A stretch of DNA of 64,000 nucleotides from NCEH01 sp043195095 (GTDB lineage Bacteria; Pseudomonadota; Alphaproteobacteria; Rhizobiales; Xanthobacteraceae), in NCBI RefSeq assembly GCF_043195095.1, contig NZ_JBAFWN010000001.1. One strand, 5' to 3'. The notes under the pieces are model-generated. The model was given only the letters and a program-made list of their open reading frames with translations, was not told the DNA's origin and did no database searches. Positions 28,088 through 36,984 of the stretch are shown in pieces. Each line of letters begins with the position of its first letter. Position 1 is the first letter of the stretch. The position numbers and the translations under genes are program-made.

Positions 28088-28110
28088 GCGCGCGGAGAGC
28101 CTCCGCGCGC
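28088..28110. terminator. strong hairpin between livK and the monooxygenase gene
   Basis: A perfect 10-bp GC-rich stem, GCGCGCGGAG / CTCCGCGCGC, with loop AGC. No T-run follows on the plus strand, so it is not a standard intrinsic terminator. It may stabilise the livK end of the message or limit read-through into the gene 40 bases downstream. Confidence 0.5.
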
Positions 28111-28149
28111 AACGAGAACGTGCGCCTCAAGGCCACCGGGAGAAACATC

Positions 28150-29466
28150 ATGACACATCCCAAACCCATGCATCTGTGCGGCTTTCTCATCGCCGGACCG
28201 GTGGTGCACAGCCACGCCGTCTGGCGCAATCCCGCGCACGAGACCGCCTTCCTCAGTCTCGACCATTATGCCCATATCGCCCGCACCCTGGAGCGCGGGA
28301 AATTCGACTTCCTGTTCTTCGCCGACCGGCTCGCGGTCGCCGACCGCTATGGCGAGAGCCTGGAAACCGGGATCCGGCTCGGCGATCAGGATGCCACGCG
28401 CATGGATCCGCTGCCGGTGCTCGGCGCCATGGCGGCGGTGACGCAGCACATCGGCCTCGGCGCCACGCGTTCCACCACCTATGACGCGCCCTATAACATC
28501 GCCCGCGAATTCGCGACGCTTGATCATCTCTCCGGGGGTCGGGTGGCCTGGAACGTCGTCACCTCCATGAACGATGGGGAAGCGCTCAACTTCGGCTCTG
28601 TGCCGCACCTCGGCCACGACGAGCGCTACGACCGCGCGGACGAATTCATGGAAGTCGCCTTCAAGCTGTGGGACAGCTGGGAGGAAGGTGCGCTGGTGCT
28701 CGACCGCGCCAACGGCATCTATGCCGACCCGGACAAGGTTCATTACGTGAACCACCAGGGCAAATGGTTCCAGTCACGCGGGCCGCTCAACATTCCCCGC
28801 AGCCCGCAGGGCCGGCCGGTGATCATCCAGGCGGGCTCGTCCGGCCGCGGCAAGGCGTTCGCGGCGCGCTGGTCGGAGGTGATTTTCGCGCTCCAGCCCA
28901 ACCGGGAGCGCATGGGCATATTCACGCGCGACGTGCGCGCCGCGCTGGAAACTGCCGGCCGCGCCCCGGACGCCAGCAAAGTGCTCATGGCGGTGATGCC
29001 CTTCATCGGCCGCACCCGCGCGGAGGCGGAGGAAAAGCGCGACCTGCATGATTCTCTGATCGACCCGCGCGTCGGCCTCTCCACGCTCGCCGCCCATGCC
29101 AATGCGGATTTCTCCAGCCTGCCGCTGGAGGCACGGGTGGATGAGATCCCGGTCTCCGGCAGCCAGGGCAATTTCGCCGCGCTCCGCAGCATCGCCCCCG
29201 ACGGCTCCATGACCATCGCCGAGGCGGGGCGTGTCTATGGGCGCGGCGTCATGTGCCCGCGCATCGTCGGCACGGCGCAGGATGTGGCGGACGAACTGGC
29301 GAGCATCGTCGATGCCGGCCTTGCCGACGGTTTCGTGATCTCGCCGGCCTTCCTGCCGGATACGTTCGATGACTTTGTCGACGAAGTGGTTCCGCTGTTG
29401 CAGGCGCGCGGCGCCCTGCGGAGCGCTTATCCCGGCGGCACCTTGCGCGACATGCTGGGTGGCTGA
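28150..29466 (+). CDS. LLM-class FMN-dependent monooxygenase, NtaA/SnaA/DszA family
   Basis: A 438-residue bacterial luciferase-like monooxygenase of the two-component type that uses reduced FMN from a partner reductase. Family blocks include FDFLFFADR, DHLSGGRVAWNVVTS and RGPLNIPRSPQGRPVIIQAG. Known members attack nitrilotriacetate, EDTA, sulfones and similar compounds. The ATG at 28150 follows GGGAGAAAC; an upstream in-frame ATG lacks a site. It lies just after the Liv-type operon and converges on the arginase-family gene 16 bases away. No reductase gene is adjacent; the one at 36985 may serve it. Confidence 0.9.
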   Translation: MTHPKPMHLCGFLIAGPVVHSHAVWRNPAHETAFLSLDHYAHIARTLERGKFDFLFFADRLAVADRYGESLETGIRLGDQDATRMDPLPVLGAMAAVTQHIGLGATRSTTYDAPYNIAREFATLDHLSGGRVAWNVVTSMNDGEALNFGSVPHLGHDERYDRADEFMEVAFKLWDSWEEGALVLDRANGIYADPDKVHYVNHQGKWFQSRGPLNIPRSPQGRPVIIQAGSSGRGKAFAARWSEVIFALQPNRERMGIFTRDVRAALETAGRAPDASKVLMAVMPFIGRTRAEAEEKRDLHDSLIDPRVGLSTLAAHANADFSSLPLEARVDEIPVSGSQGNFAALRSIAPDGSMTIAEAGRVYGRGVMCPRIVGTAQDVADELASIVDAGLADGFVISPAFLPDTFDDFVDEVVPLLQARGALRSAYPGGTLRDMLGG

Positions 29467-29482
29467 TGCGGCCGGCGTGCGG

Positions 29483-30487
29483 CTATACCCAATCCGGCGG
29501 CAGGTCGGGGCGGAAGGAGAGCGGGTGCCGGGCGTCGCGATAGGCGACGCCCGGCAGGATGCACAGCATCTCGAACAGCAGGTTCGCCCCGATCAGGGCC
29601 GTATTGCCCGTGGTGTCGTAGGGCGGCGACACCTCCACCAGGTCGAACCCCACGATATCGAGGCCGTGCAGGCCCCGGATCAGCTCCAGAGCCTGGGGCA
29701 AGGTGAGGCCGGCCGGCTCGATGGTTCCCGTGCCCGGCGCGATCGACGGGTCCAGGCTGTCGATGTCGAACGAAATATAGGTTGGGCGCCCCATGAAGCG
29801 GGTGCGGATCTCGCGTGCCAGATCGACGAGCGAGCGATGCCAGCAGCGCTCCGCCGGCACCACCCACACGCCAAGACCGCGCTGCCAATCGAAATCATCC
29901 GCCGCATAGCCCGAGCCGCGCAGGCCCACCTGCACCATGCAGCGCGGATCTATGAGCCCTTCCTCCAGCGCCCTCCGCATGGGCGTTCCATGGGCGATGC
30001 GCTCGCCGAACATGGTGTCGTTCACGTCCGCATGGGCATCCACATGGACCAGCGCCACCGGCCCATGGGTCTTTGCCGCCGCGCGCAGGATCGGCAGCGT
30101 CATGGTGTGGTCGCCGCCCAGCGCCATCGGGCGGCAGCCGGTCGCGAAGATGCCGGCGAAATGCGCCTCGATGAGCTCCACCGAGCGTTCCAGGCTGTAG
30201 GGATTGGTCGCGACGTCGCCGAGGTCGGCGATGGCGAGGCTGTCGAACGGCGCGGCGCGCGTCGCCGTGTTGTACGGGCGCACGAACACGGATTCCGTAC
30301 GGATCTGGCGCGGCCCGAAGCGCGTGCCGGCGCGGTTCGAGGTGCCCACGTCCAACGGCACGCCGATGAAGCCGGCATCGAGCTGCGCGGCATCGGCGAT
30401 GTGCGGCAGGCGCATCATGGTGGCGATGCCGCCGAAGCGTGGCATGTCGTTTCCGCTCAGCGGAATATGGCGGGTGCGGTCGGTCAT
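29483..30487 (-). CDS. arginase/agmatinase family ureohydrolase
   Basis: A 334-residue hydrolase that should release urea from a guanidino compound. The two-manganese site is complete: H127 in LGGDHT, D150, H152 and D154 in HVDAHADV, and D241 and D243 in FDIDSLDP. Substrate cannot be fixed: agmatine, guanidinobutyrate, guanidinopropionate or another guanidine acid are all possible. It has its own minus-strand position between the two monooxygenase operons and ends 16 bases from the first. Confidence 0.9.
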   Translation of the reverse strand: MTDRTRHIPLSGNDMPRFGGIATMMRLPHIADAAQLDAGFIGVPLDVGTSNRAGTRFGPRQIRTESVFVRPYNTATRAAPFDSLAIADLGDVATNPYSLERSVELIEAHFAGIFATGCRPMALGGDHTMTLPILRAAAKTHGPVALVHVDAHADVNDTMFGERIAHGTPMRRALEEGLIDPRCMVQVGLRGSGYAADDFDWQRGLGVWVVPAERCWHRSLVDLAREIRTRFMGRPTYISFDIDSLDPSIAPGTGTIEPAGLTLPQALELIRGLHGLDIVGFDLVEVSPPYDTTGNTALIGANLLFEMLCILPGVAYRDARHPLSFRPDLPPDWV

Positions 30488-30613
30488 CGCGACTCCCTAA
30501 GCAAAGCGCGCCTCAGCCTAGGACGCCGCGTGCAGCGCACCAAGGCGGCATGGGCTGGCTGGAGACAGGGGCGCAGTCCCGGCGACGTTTTTTCCGCGCC
30601 GAGACGCCACCTG

Positions 30614-31252
30614 TCATCGCATCCAGCCGGGAAAGATCGCGCTCAGCCCGCCGGCGATCATTTCCATGGCGATGGCGGCGAGGATGATGCCCATCAAGCG
30701 CTTGGAGATGGAGAGCGCGGTCGGCGTGAGCCGCGAGCCGAGCCAAGGCGTGAGCGCCATCGCGCCGGCAAAAAAGATCAGATAGCCGATCAGGCCAATA
30801 TAGAAGGCGGCGATGTCGCTCGGCTCGTGTGCGGATTGGGCGAAGATGATGATTGTCGCCATGGCACCGGGCCCGAGGGCGATCGGCAGGCCGAGCGGAT
30901 AAACACCCGCATTCTCAACCGACTTGAACTGCTCCTGCTCCCCCTCGGCGCCGTGATGGGAGGGATGGTCGTCGCCGCTGAGCATCGAAAGGGCGATCAA
31001 CAGCACGATCAACCCGCCCGCGAGGCGGAAATGCGAAACGCTGATGCCGAACAGTCCAAGCAGCGCATGTCCGGCGAGCGCGCAGACCAACGCGCCGATG
31101 CTTACGGTCGCGATCATGGCCATCAACGTGCTGCGCCGCGTGGCAGGCGTGTCATCGGCGGTCAGCGCCAGGAAGATCGGCGCGATGCTGAGGGGACCCA
31201 TGATGGCGAAAAGCGCCGCGAACAATTTTGCGGACAATGTGAAGTCGATCAT
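30614..31252 (-). CDS. MarC family integral membrane protein
   Basis: A 212-residue protein with six predicted hydrophobic segments. FAALFAIMGPLSIAPIFLAL at the N-terminus and LGLPIALGPGAMATIIIFA in the middle are the two MarC repeats. A His/Glu-rich cytoplasmic loop (HPSHHGAEGEQEQ) sits near residue 100. Despite the name, the family's function is unknown. The frame is open to 31585; the ATG at 31252 places the first membrane helix as in the family. It lies upstream of the arginase-family gene with a 126-base gap. Confidence 0.87.
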   Translation of the reverse strand: MIDFTLSAKLFAALFAIMGPLSIAPIFLALTADDTPATRRSTLMAMIATVSIGALVCALAGHALLGLFGISVSHFRLAGGLIVLLIALSMLSGDDHPSHHGAEGEQEQFKSVENAGVYPLGLPIALGPGAMATIIIFAQSAHEPSDIAAFYIGLIGYLIFFAGAMALTPWLGSRLTPTALSISKRLMGIILAAIAMEMIAGGLSAIFPGWMR

Positions 31253-31850
31253 CACGGCACCCCGTTTCCCATCCCATTCCCCCAAAAGGGTGTGCCCGAT
31301 TTTCCCGGCTTTCGATACCTTTCCCGCAGCCCCCTTCGCCGCCGCGCCGTTTGCGCGCGCCGCTCCCAAGGAACACAGGCGCGTATCGCAGACGCAGCCC
31401 GCCAGTACGGCCAGGCGGCACATCTTCCGCATTTGGCGCTTTTGATCCGGGCGAGACCGCTCCACCGCGAAGGGGGCGCCATGGCAAGAACTGATGATCC
31501 CATCATCCGCTCTGCCGGCAGATCGCTCCGACGGCACGAACCTTGCTGCGTCGGAAGCGACACGCCCGGCGCCGCGCGCGGTCACCCCAACTGCCTACCA
31601 GATGCGCTTGACTCACCTGCGTCATCATGTTCCAAATTAGTTGACCACTTTGCTAGTCGACTAGCTCGCTAAGCACTCAGGGAAATCGACGGCTTTCGAG
31701 CAGGTTACGCCTCACGCCCCCCGCGGCGGCGGGTGCCGCAAGACGGCGCACAGGCCGAGCTTGACGGGGCCGGGACTGGAAAAAGCGGCGGCGGCAGTGC
31801 CAAGCGCGGGAACCGCGCGGGTTCGGGCGAAAACAAGAAGAGAGTAGAAA
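31253..31850. other. divergent intergenic region marC / gntR
   Basis: About 600 bases between divergent genes. The half near marC is GC-rich with spurious overlapping frames. The part near 31620-31680 is more AT-rich and contains a 14-bp palindrome. No convincing gene or RNA is visible. Confidence 0.6.
31652..31665. promoter_or_regulatory. palindrome upstream of gntR, candidate GntR/FadR operator
   Basis: GCTAGTCGACTAGC is a perfect 14-bp palindrome. Its core TAGTCGACTA fits the TnGT-n-ACnA pattern of FadR-type GntR regulators. It lies about 185 bases before the gntR start in an AT-richer stretch, consistent with autoregulation. Confidence 0.45.
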
Positions 31851-32525
31851 ATGCTCAATATCGACGAGGCGAATGCCGCTTTCGTGACCTATCGCGAGAT
31901 CAAGAGGCGCATCGTGGATCTGTATTATGGGGTTGGCGAGCGACTGTCGGAGGCGCGCCTCGCGGAAGATCTGGGGGTCGGCCGCTCGCCCATCCGGACC
32001 GCCCTGTCACGCCTGAAATCGGAGGGGTGGATCGCCATCTCCCCGCAGAGCGGCACCTATATCAAGGCGCTCACCCCGCGCGAGATCCGCGAAGTGACGG
32101 AACTGCGCATGCTGCTGGAGATGCATGCCGCCGGCGCGGCGGCGACCCGCATGTCGGCGCCCATGCTCAAGACCCTGCGGGCCGATTTCCGCGCGAAGGC
32201 GCCGCGCATCGCCAAAGGCGACGCCGATGCCTTCATCGCCCTCGACAATCGCCTGCATGCCGCGATCTATGACGCCGCCGACAATTCCCTGGTGCGCCAG
32301 ACGCTGCTCGACCTGCGCGACAAGGTGCAATGGATCCGCCGCGTATGCGCGGTTTCCCAGGAACGCGTGCAGGACGGCTTCGCGGAGTTGGAAGGCATCC
32401 TTGCGGCCCTGGAACGGCGCGACACCGAGCGCGCGGCCAAGGCCATGCGCGACCATGTAAAGAGCGCCGCCGCCTTCTGCGAGCGGCTCGAGGAAATCGC
32501 CGTTCTCCACCAGCGGACGCCCTGA
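31851..32525 (+). CDS. GntR family transcriptional regulator, FadR/FCD subfamily
   Basis: A 224-residue regulator. The winged HTH spans about residues 12-73 (RLSEARLAEDLGVGRSPIRT is the recognition helix part), followed by an all-helical FCD effector domain whose likely metal-binding residues include D and H in ALDNRLHAAIYD and the late H of MRDHVKSA. It is followed after 120 bases by the ABC/monooxygenase operon it probably controls. The ligand is unknown. Confidence 0.9.
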   Translation: MLNIDEANAAFVTYREIKRRIVDLYYGVGERLSEARLAEDLGVGRSPIRTALSRLKSEGWIAISPQSGTYIKALTPREIREVTELRMLLEMHAAGAAATRMSAPMLKTLRADFRAKAPRIAKGDADAFIALDNRLHAAIYDAADNSLVRQTLLDLRDKVQWIRRVCAVSQERVQDGFAELEGILAALERRDTERAAKAMRDHVKSAAAFCERLEEIAVLHQRTP

Positions 32526-32647
32526 CGGCGCCCGCCTTCACCCCTCACTCGCATCCCCGGCCAGGAGCGTTTTTTAAGTCATTTCCAAGTTGGTCCGAGA
32601 ATTGCGCAAAAAGCGCGACCGGGCATCCAGAGGAGAATAGGATCATT

Positions 32648-33475
32648 ATGGCAGCAATGGCGGGTGCGACACCCTTCATCGTCAATACCCATGCGCAGAA
32701 GCCGGCTTCCCCGCCCGTCGTCGCCCTCAATGACGTGACGAAAGTCTATGAAACGGCATCTGGCGGCACGGTACATGCGCTGAGCAAGATCAATCTTGCG
32801 ATCCGCGGCGCGGAATTCGTCTCCGTCATCGGAGCATCCGGCTGCGGGAAAACCACCTTGTTGCGCATCATCGGCGGGCTCGAAGACGGGTTCGGCGGCG
32901 AGCTTATCCTCTCCGGGCGCAAGGGCGGCGGCCCGAGCCGGGATGTCGGCATCGTGTTCCAGGACGCGAACCTGCTGCCCTGGCGCACCATTCTCCAGAA
33001 CGTGCTTCTGCCCGCGCAGGTGCTGCGCCTGGACAAGCAGGCCTCCCTTGCCCGCGCTCACGAATTGATCGAACTGGTCGGCCTCAAGGGGTTCGAGGAT
33101 AAGTATCCGTTTGAATTGTCGGGCGGCATGCGCCAGCGCGTCTCGATCGCCCGGGCGCTCATTCACGATCCCTCGGTGCTGCTCATGGACGAACCGTTCG
33201 GTGCCCTCGACGCGCTGACGCGGGAAACCATGAATGCCGAAGTCCTCAAGATCTGGGACGCCACCAAGAAGACAGTCTTCATGATCACCCATTCGATCAC
33301 AGAGGCGGTGTTCATGAGCGACCGGGTGATCGTCATGTCGCCGCGTCCCGGCCGGGTCATCGCGGAAGTGGATATCGCCCTGCCGCGGCCCCGGCACATC
33401 GGCATGCTGAGCGAGGAAAAGTTCGGCGCCTACACCGGAAAGCTGCGCCGCCTGCTGGACGTCGGCACCGACTAG
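32648..33475 (+). CDS. ssuB: nitrate/sulfonate/taurine-type ABC transporter ATP-binding protein
   Basis: ATPase of 275 residues. Walker A is GASGCGKTT (about 65-73), the Q-loop reads VFQDANLLPWRT as in SsuB/TauB/NrtD, the signature is LSGGMRQRVSIARAL, and Walker B is VLLMDEPFGALD. The ATG at 32648 follows AGAGGAGAATAG; upstream open frame lies inside the gntR gene. It forms an operon with the permease and binding protein. The symbol is by family only; the cargo is not proven to be a sulfonate. Confidence 0.87.
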   Translation: MAAMAGATPFIVNTHAQKPASPPVVALNDVTKVYETASGGTVHALSKINLAIRGAEFVSVIGASGCGKTTLLRIIGGLEDGFGGELILSGRKGGGPSRDVGIVFQDANLLPWRTILQNVLLPAQVLRLDKQASLARAHELIELVGLKGFEDKYPFELSGGMRQRVSIARALIHDPSVLLMDEPFGALDALTRETMNAEVLKIWDATKKTVFMITHSITEAVFMSDRVIVMSPRPGRVIAEVDIALPRPRHIGMLSEEKFGAYTGKLRRLLDVGTD

Positions 33476-33541
33476 ACCGCGTCCCGCCGCATCGCCCTGT
33501 CCCGCGCGTTTTCGCGCCACCCGAACCCGTGAGTCATCGCC

Positions 33542-34372
33542 ATGTCCCTCGACGCTACGGCTGCGGCCGAAATCCTCGCCTCTCGCAAGCGCGAGCGCCT
33601 GCGCTGGCTCTCCGTCTCCAGCGTGGATTCCCTGATCTCCTTCGGCGGCTTCGTGATGCTGGCGCTGGTGTGGGAACTGGCGGTGGATCTGTTCAAGGTT
33701 CCTGATTTCATCCTTCCCGCGCCCTCGGCGATCGCGGTTTCCCTTTACAATGGCTTTGCCTCCGGCCTGTTCGTCTATAATTTCTTCGTCACCGCCTTCC
33801 AGACCATTGCCGGCTTCCTGCTGGCGGCTGTGATCGGAACCGCCATCGGCGCGGTGGTGGCGCAGTTCCGCATCGTGGAGCGCATCGTCTATCCCTGGCT
33901 GGTGGCACTGCAGACACTGCCGAAGATCGCCATCGCGCCGCTGATCATCATCTGGGCCGGCTACGGCATCGGCTCCAAGGTCATCATCGTCGCGCTGGTG
34001 GCCATCTTCCCGGTGCTGGTGAACACCATCATGGGGCTGAAATCCTGCGACCAGGGCAAGCTGGACCTCATGCGCTCGCTCGGCGCGGGGCGCTGGGAAA
34101 CCTTCCGCACCGTGCGCCTGCCGAACGCCCTGCCATTCATTTTCGCCGGGCTGAACGTCGCCATCGTACTCGCCATCCTGGGCTCGATCGTGGGCGAGTT
34201 CGTGGGGTCGAAGGCCGGGCTCGGCAATCTCATCCTGGAAGCAAACTTCCAGTTCGACGTGGCCCGCATCTTCGCGGTGCTGGTGGTGCTCGGCGTGTTC
34301 GGCGTCGTGCTCAGCGTGCTCATGCGCATGGCGCAAAGCCACTTCCTGTTTTGGAACAAGTCGCTCAGCTGA
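33542..34372 (+). CDS. ssuC: nitrate/sulfonate/taurine-type ABC transporter permease
   Basis: Inner-membrane permease of 276 residues with about six hydrophobic segments and the EAA loop LDLMRSLGAGRWETFRTVRLP (near 178-198) that contacts the ATPase. PDFILPAPSAIAVSLYNG near the N-terminus is typical of SsuC/TauC proteins. It follows the ATPase gene after 66 bases. Confidence 0.9.
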   Translation: MSLDATAAAEILASRKRERLRWLSVSSVDSLISFGGFVMLALVWELAVDLFKVPDFILPAPSAIAVSLYNGFASGLFVYNFFVTAFQTIAGFLLAAVIGTAIGAVVAQFRIVERIVYPWLVALQTLPKIAIAPLIIIWAGYGIGSKVIIVALVAIFPVLVNTIMGLKSCDQGKLDLMRSLGAGRWETFRTVRLPNALPFIFAGLNVAIVLAILGSIVGEFVGSKAGLGNLILEANFQFDVARIFAVLVVLGVFGVVLSVLMRMAQSHFLFWNKSLS

Positions 34373-34417
34373 AGGCGACCCAAATAAACCTAAAACAACC
34401 AGAGGCGGAGTTTAATT

Positions 34418-35482
34418 ATGCGAAGCATTCGTTTGTCTTTATGTACGCTTGCGGCGGCGATCGCCCTGACCGGTGCCGCCGGCCAGGCCGGCGCGGCCGA
34501 GAAGGTGGTCTATGCGGTCACCACGTCCAACATTTCGGTCGGCCACGCGGCCCAGTCCTCGATTCCCCTCGCGGCGGAATTCTGGAAGCAGGAAGGCCTC
34601 GATGTCGAGGTGATCGGCTTGTCCGGCGCCACGGCCGGCGTGCAGCAGGTGGCCAGCGGACAGGTGGATTTCGCCACCGTGGGCGGCGACGCACTGCTGA
34701 TCGCCCGGTCGAAGGGCATCAAGGTGAAGGCCGTCTATACTTACGCCCGCAAGTCGATCTATCGCATCGTGGTGCCGGAAGACAGCCCGATCAAGACCGT
34801 CGCCGACTTGAAGGGCAAGACCATCGGCGTGCCCGACATGTCCGCAGGCTCTGTGCCGTTCTCCCGCGCCGTGCTCTCTTCCGCCGGCCTGAACCCGCAG
34901 AGCGACGTGAAGTGGCTCTCGGTCGGCATCGGCGGACAGGCCGCCAACGCCTTCCGCCAGAACGTGATCGACGCCTGGGCCTCCTGGGACACAGTGATCG
35001 CCGGGCTGGAGAACAACGGCTTCAAGTTCCGCTATATCGACCCGCCGTGGATCGACGAGGTGGTGGGCAACGTGATCATCGCCCGCGAGGAGACCATCGA
35101 GAAGAAGCCCGAGGTGGTGGTAAAGGTCGCGCGCGGCATCGCCGAAGCCTCGGTCTACGGCCTCACCAATCCCGATGCCGCCCTGCGCAATCACTGGAAG
35201 ATGTATCCCGAAACGAAGCCGCAGACGGTGAATGACGAGACGTTCAAGCAGGCCCGCCGCATCTTCGATTCCCGCTTCAATCTCACCAAGCTGGAGCCGG
35301 GCGTGAAGTGGGGCGAGAACGTGCCAGCCCAATGGAAGCGCATGGCCGACATCTCCATTGAGGAAGGGCTGATCCCCAAGGACTTCGACGTCACCGCCGC
35401 CTACACCAACCAGTTCATCCCCCAGATCAACGACTTCGACGCGAAGAAGATCGAGGCGATGGCCAAGGCGTCCACATGGTGA
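34418..35482 (+). CDS. ssuA: sulfonate/nitrate-type ABC transporter substrate-binding protein
   Basis: Periplasmic binding protein of 354 residues. A Sec signal peptide covers about residues 1-26 (LSLCTLAAAIALTGAAGQAGA). The mature protein has the NMT1/SsuA-like fold with LAAEFWKQEGLDVEVIG, ASGQVDFATVGGDALLIARS and VADLKGKTIGVP. The pattern QNVIDAWASWDTVIAGLE is also usual. Third component of the importer encoded just upstream. Cargo is unknown; the adjacent monooxygenase suggests an organosulfur or amine chelate-like compound. Confidence 0.9.
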   Translation: MRSIRLSLCTLAAAIALTGAAGQAGAAEKVVYAVTTSNISVGHAAQSSIPLAAEFWKQEGLDVEVIGLSGATAGVQQVASGQVDFATVGGDALLIARSKGIKVKAVYTYARKSIYRIVVPEDSPIKTVADLKGKTIGVPDMSAGSVPFSRAVLSSAGLNPQSDVKWLSVGIGGQAANAFRQNVIDAWASWDTVIAGLENNGFKFRYIDPPWIDEVVGNVIIAREETIEKKPEVVVKVARGIAEASVYGLTNPDAALRNHWKMYPETKPQTVNDETFKQARRIFDSRFNLTKLEPGVKWGENVPAQWKRMADISIEEGLIPKDFDVTAAYTNQFIPQINDFDAKKIEAMAKASTW

Positions 35483-35581
35483 GGACGCGCTGACCTAGGC
35501 GCCACGTGATCTGCCCGTTTCACCCGTCCCGTAACAAGAAAGCCGTGCCGCGCCTCGGCGTTGCACGAGGAGAACAAGAAA

Positions 35582-36925
35582 ATGACCGAACGACGTAAAG
35601 ATCAGATGAGGCTGGGTGGCTTCTTCCATCCGACGGGCAATCACGTGGCCGCCTGGCTCGACGCCGGCTCGCAGATTGATGCCGGCACCAATTTCGACCA
35701 TTATGTGCGGCTTGCGCAAACCGCCGAGAAGGCGAAGTTCGACCTGATCTTCCTCGCCGATGCCATCGCCACCCGCGACGGCAACCTCCAGGCGCTCTCG
35801 CGCTGGCCGCAATACATGGCCTATTTTGATCCGGTGACCCTGCTCTCCGCGATCTCGGCCGTCACGAAACACATTGGGCTGGTGGCCACCGCCACCACCT
35901 CCTTCAACGAACCCTACAGCCTCGCCCGCAAATACGCCTCGCTGGACCATATCAGCCACGGGCGCGCGGGCTGGAACGTGGTGACCTCCTCCAACCCCTC
36001 GGAGGCCTATAATTTCGGCCGCGATGCCCATTACGGCCATAATGAGCGCTACGAGCGGGCGGAGGAGTTCGTCAAGGTCGTGAAGGGCTTGTGGGACAGC
36101 TGGGAGGATGATGCCTTCCTGCGTGACCGCGCCACCGCCCGCTATTTCGACCCCGACAAGCTTCATTACCTCAACCACAAGGACAAGCACTTCTCCGTGC
36201 GCGGGCCGCTGAACGTTGCCCGTCCCCCGCAGGGCTATCCGGTGATCTTCCAGGCGAGCGCCTCCGACACCGGCAAGGAGCTTGCGGCACAGATCGCGGA
36301 AGTCATCTTCACCCCGCTCCATGACCTGGAGCAGGCGCAGAAATTCTATCGCGAACTGAAGGACCACGCCGCGAAATACGGCCGGGGCGAGGACGAGATT
36401 GTCATCATGCCCGGCCTCAACGTGGTGGTCGCCGCGACCGAGAAGGAGGCGGACGAGAAGATCCGCTATCTCCAGAGCCTCATCCATCCCGACGTCGGCA
36501 AGGAATTGCTCTCCGCCGCGCTCGGCGGCATCGATCTGAGCCAATGCGATGTGGAGGAGCCCCTTCCCGCCCATCTCATCGCCGAAGAGCTGGGCCGCTC
36601 CAATTCGCGCGTCTCCTACATGCTCAAGGGCAATCCCACGCTGCGCCAGATGTACGAGCAGTTCGGCACCGGACGCGGCCAACGCACGGTGAAGGGCACG
36701 CCTTCGAGCATTGTCGACCAGATGGAAAGCTGGTTCCTCAATCGCGGCGTGGACGGCTTCCTCATCCAGCCGCCGATCCTGCCCGCGGGGCTCGACGAAT
36801 TCTGCGAGCACATCATCCCCGAGCTGCAGAATCGCGGCCTGTTCCGCACTGAATATACCGGCAGCACGCTGCGGGAAAATCTTGGCCTGCGGCGTCCCGC
36901 GAGCATGTATGCGAAGGCGGGCTGA
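35582..36925 (+). CDS. LLM-class FMN-dependent monooxygenase, NtaA/SnaA/DszA family
   Basis: A 447-residue flavin-dependent monooxygenase, paralogous to the one at 28150. Shared blocks are FDLIFLADA, DHISHGRAGWNVVTS, LWDSWEDD and VRGPLNVARPPQGYPVIFQA. The ATG at 35582 follows GAGGAGAAC; an ATG seven codons earlier overlaps that site. The binding-protein gene lies upstream and a flavin reductase gene follows 59 bases downstream, giving a complete two-component system. The substrate is presumably what the ABC transporter imports. Confidence 0.92.
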   Translation: MTERRKDQMRLGGFFHPTGNHVAAWLDAGSQIDAGTNFDHYVRLAQTAEKAKFDLIFLADAIATRDGNLQALSRWPQYMAYFDPVTLLSAISAVTKHIGLVATATTSFNEPYSLARKYASLDHISHGRAGWNVVTSSNPSEAYNFGRDAHYGHNERYERAEEFVKVVKGLWDSWEDDAFLRDRATARYFDPDKLHYLNHKDKHFSVRGPLNVARPPQGYPVIFQASASDTGKELAAQIAEVIFTPLHDLEQAQKFYRELKDHAAKYGRGEDEIVIMPGLNVVVAATEKEADEKIRYLQSLIHPDVGKELLSAALGGIDLSQCDVEEPLPAHLIAEELGRSNSRVSYMLKGNPTLRQMYEQFGTGRGQRTVKGTPSSIVDQMESWFLNRGVDGFLIQPPILPAGLDEFCEHIIPELQNRGLFRTEYTGSTLRENLGLRRPASMYAKAG

Positions 36926-36984
36926 GGCGCATCGAGGCCGGGGCCGCCGTGCACGCGGCGGCACCCCCAAGGGAGGAAGAAGAC

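Noticed and set aside
29369..31672. Long plus-strand open frame of about 767 codons
   Set aside because: It runs opposite the arginase-family and MarC genes, which have full catalytic or repeat motifs; the plus-strand product is low-complexity.
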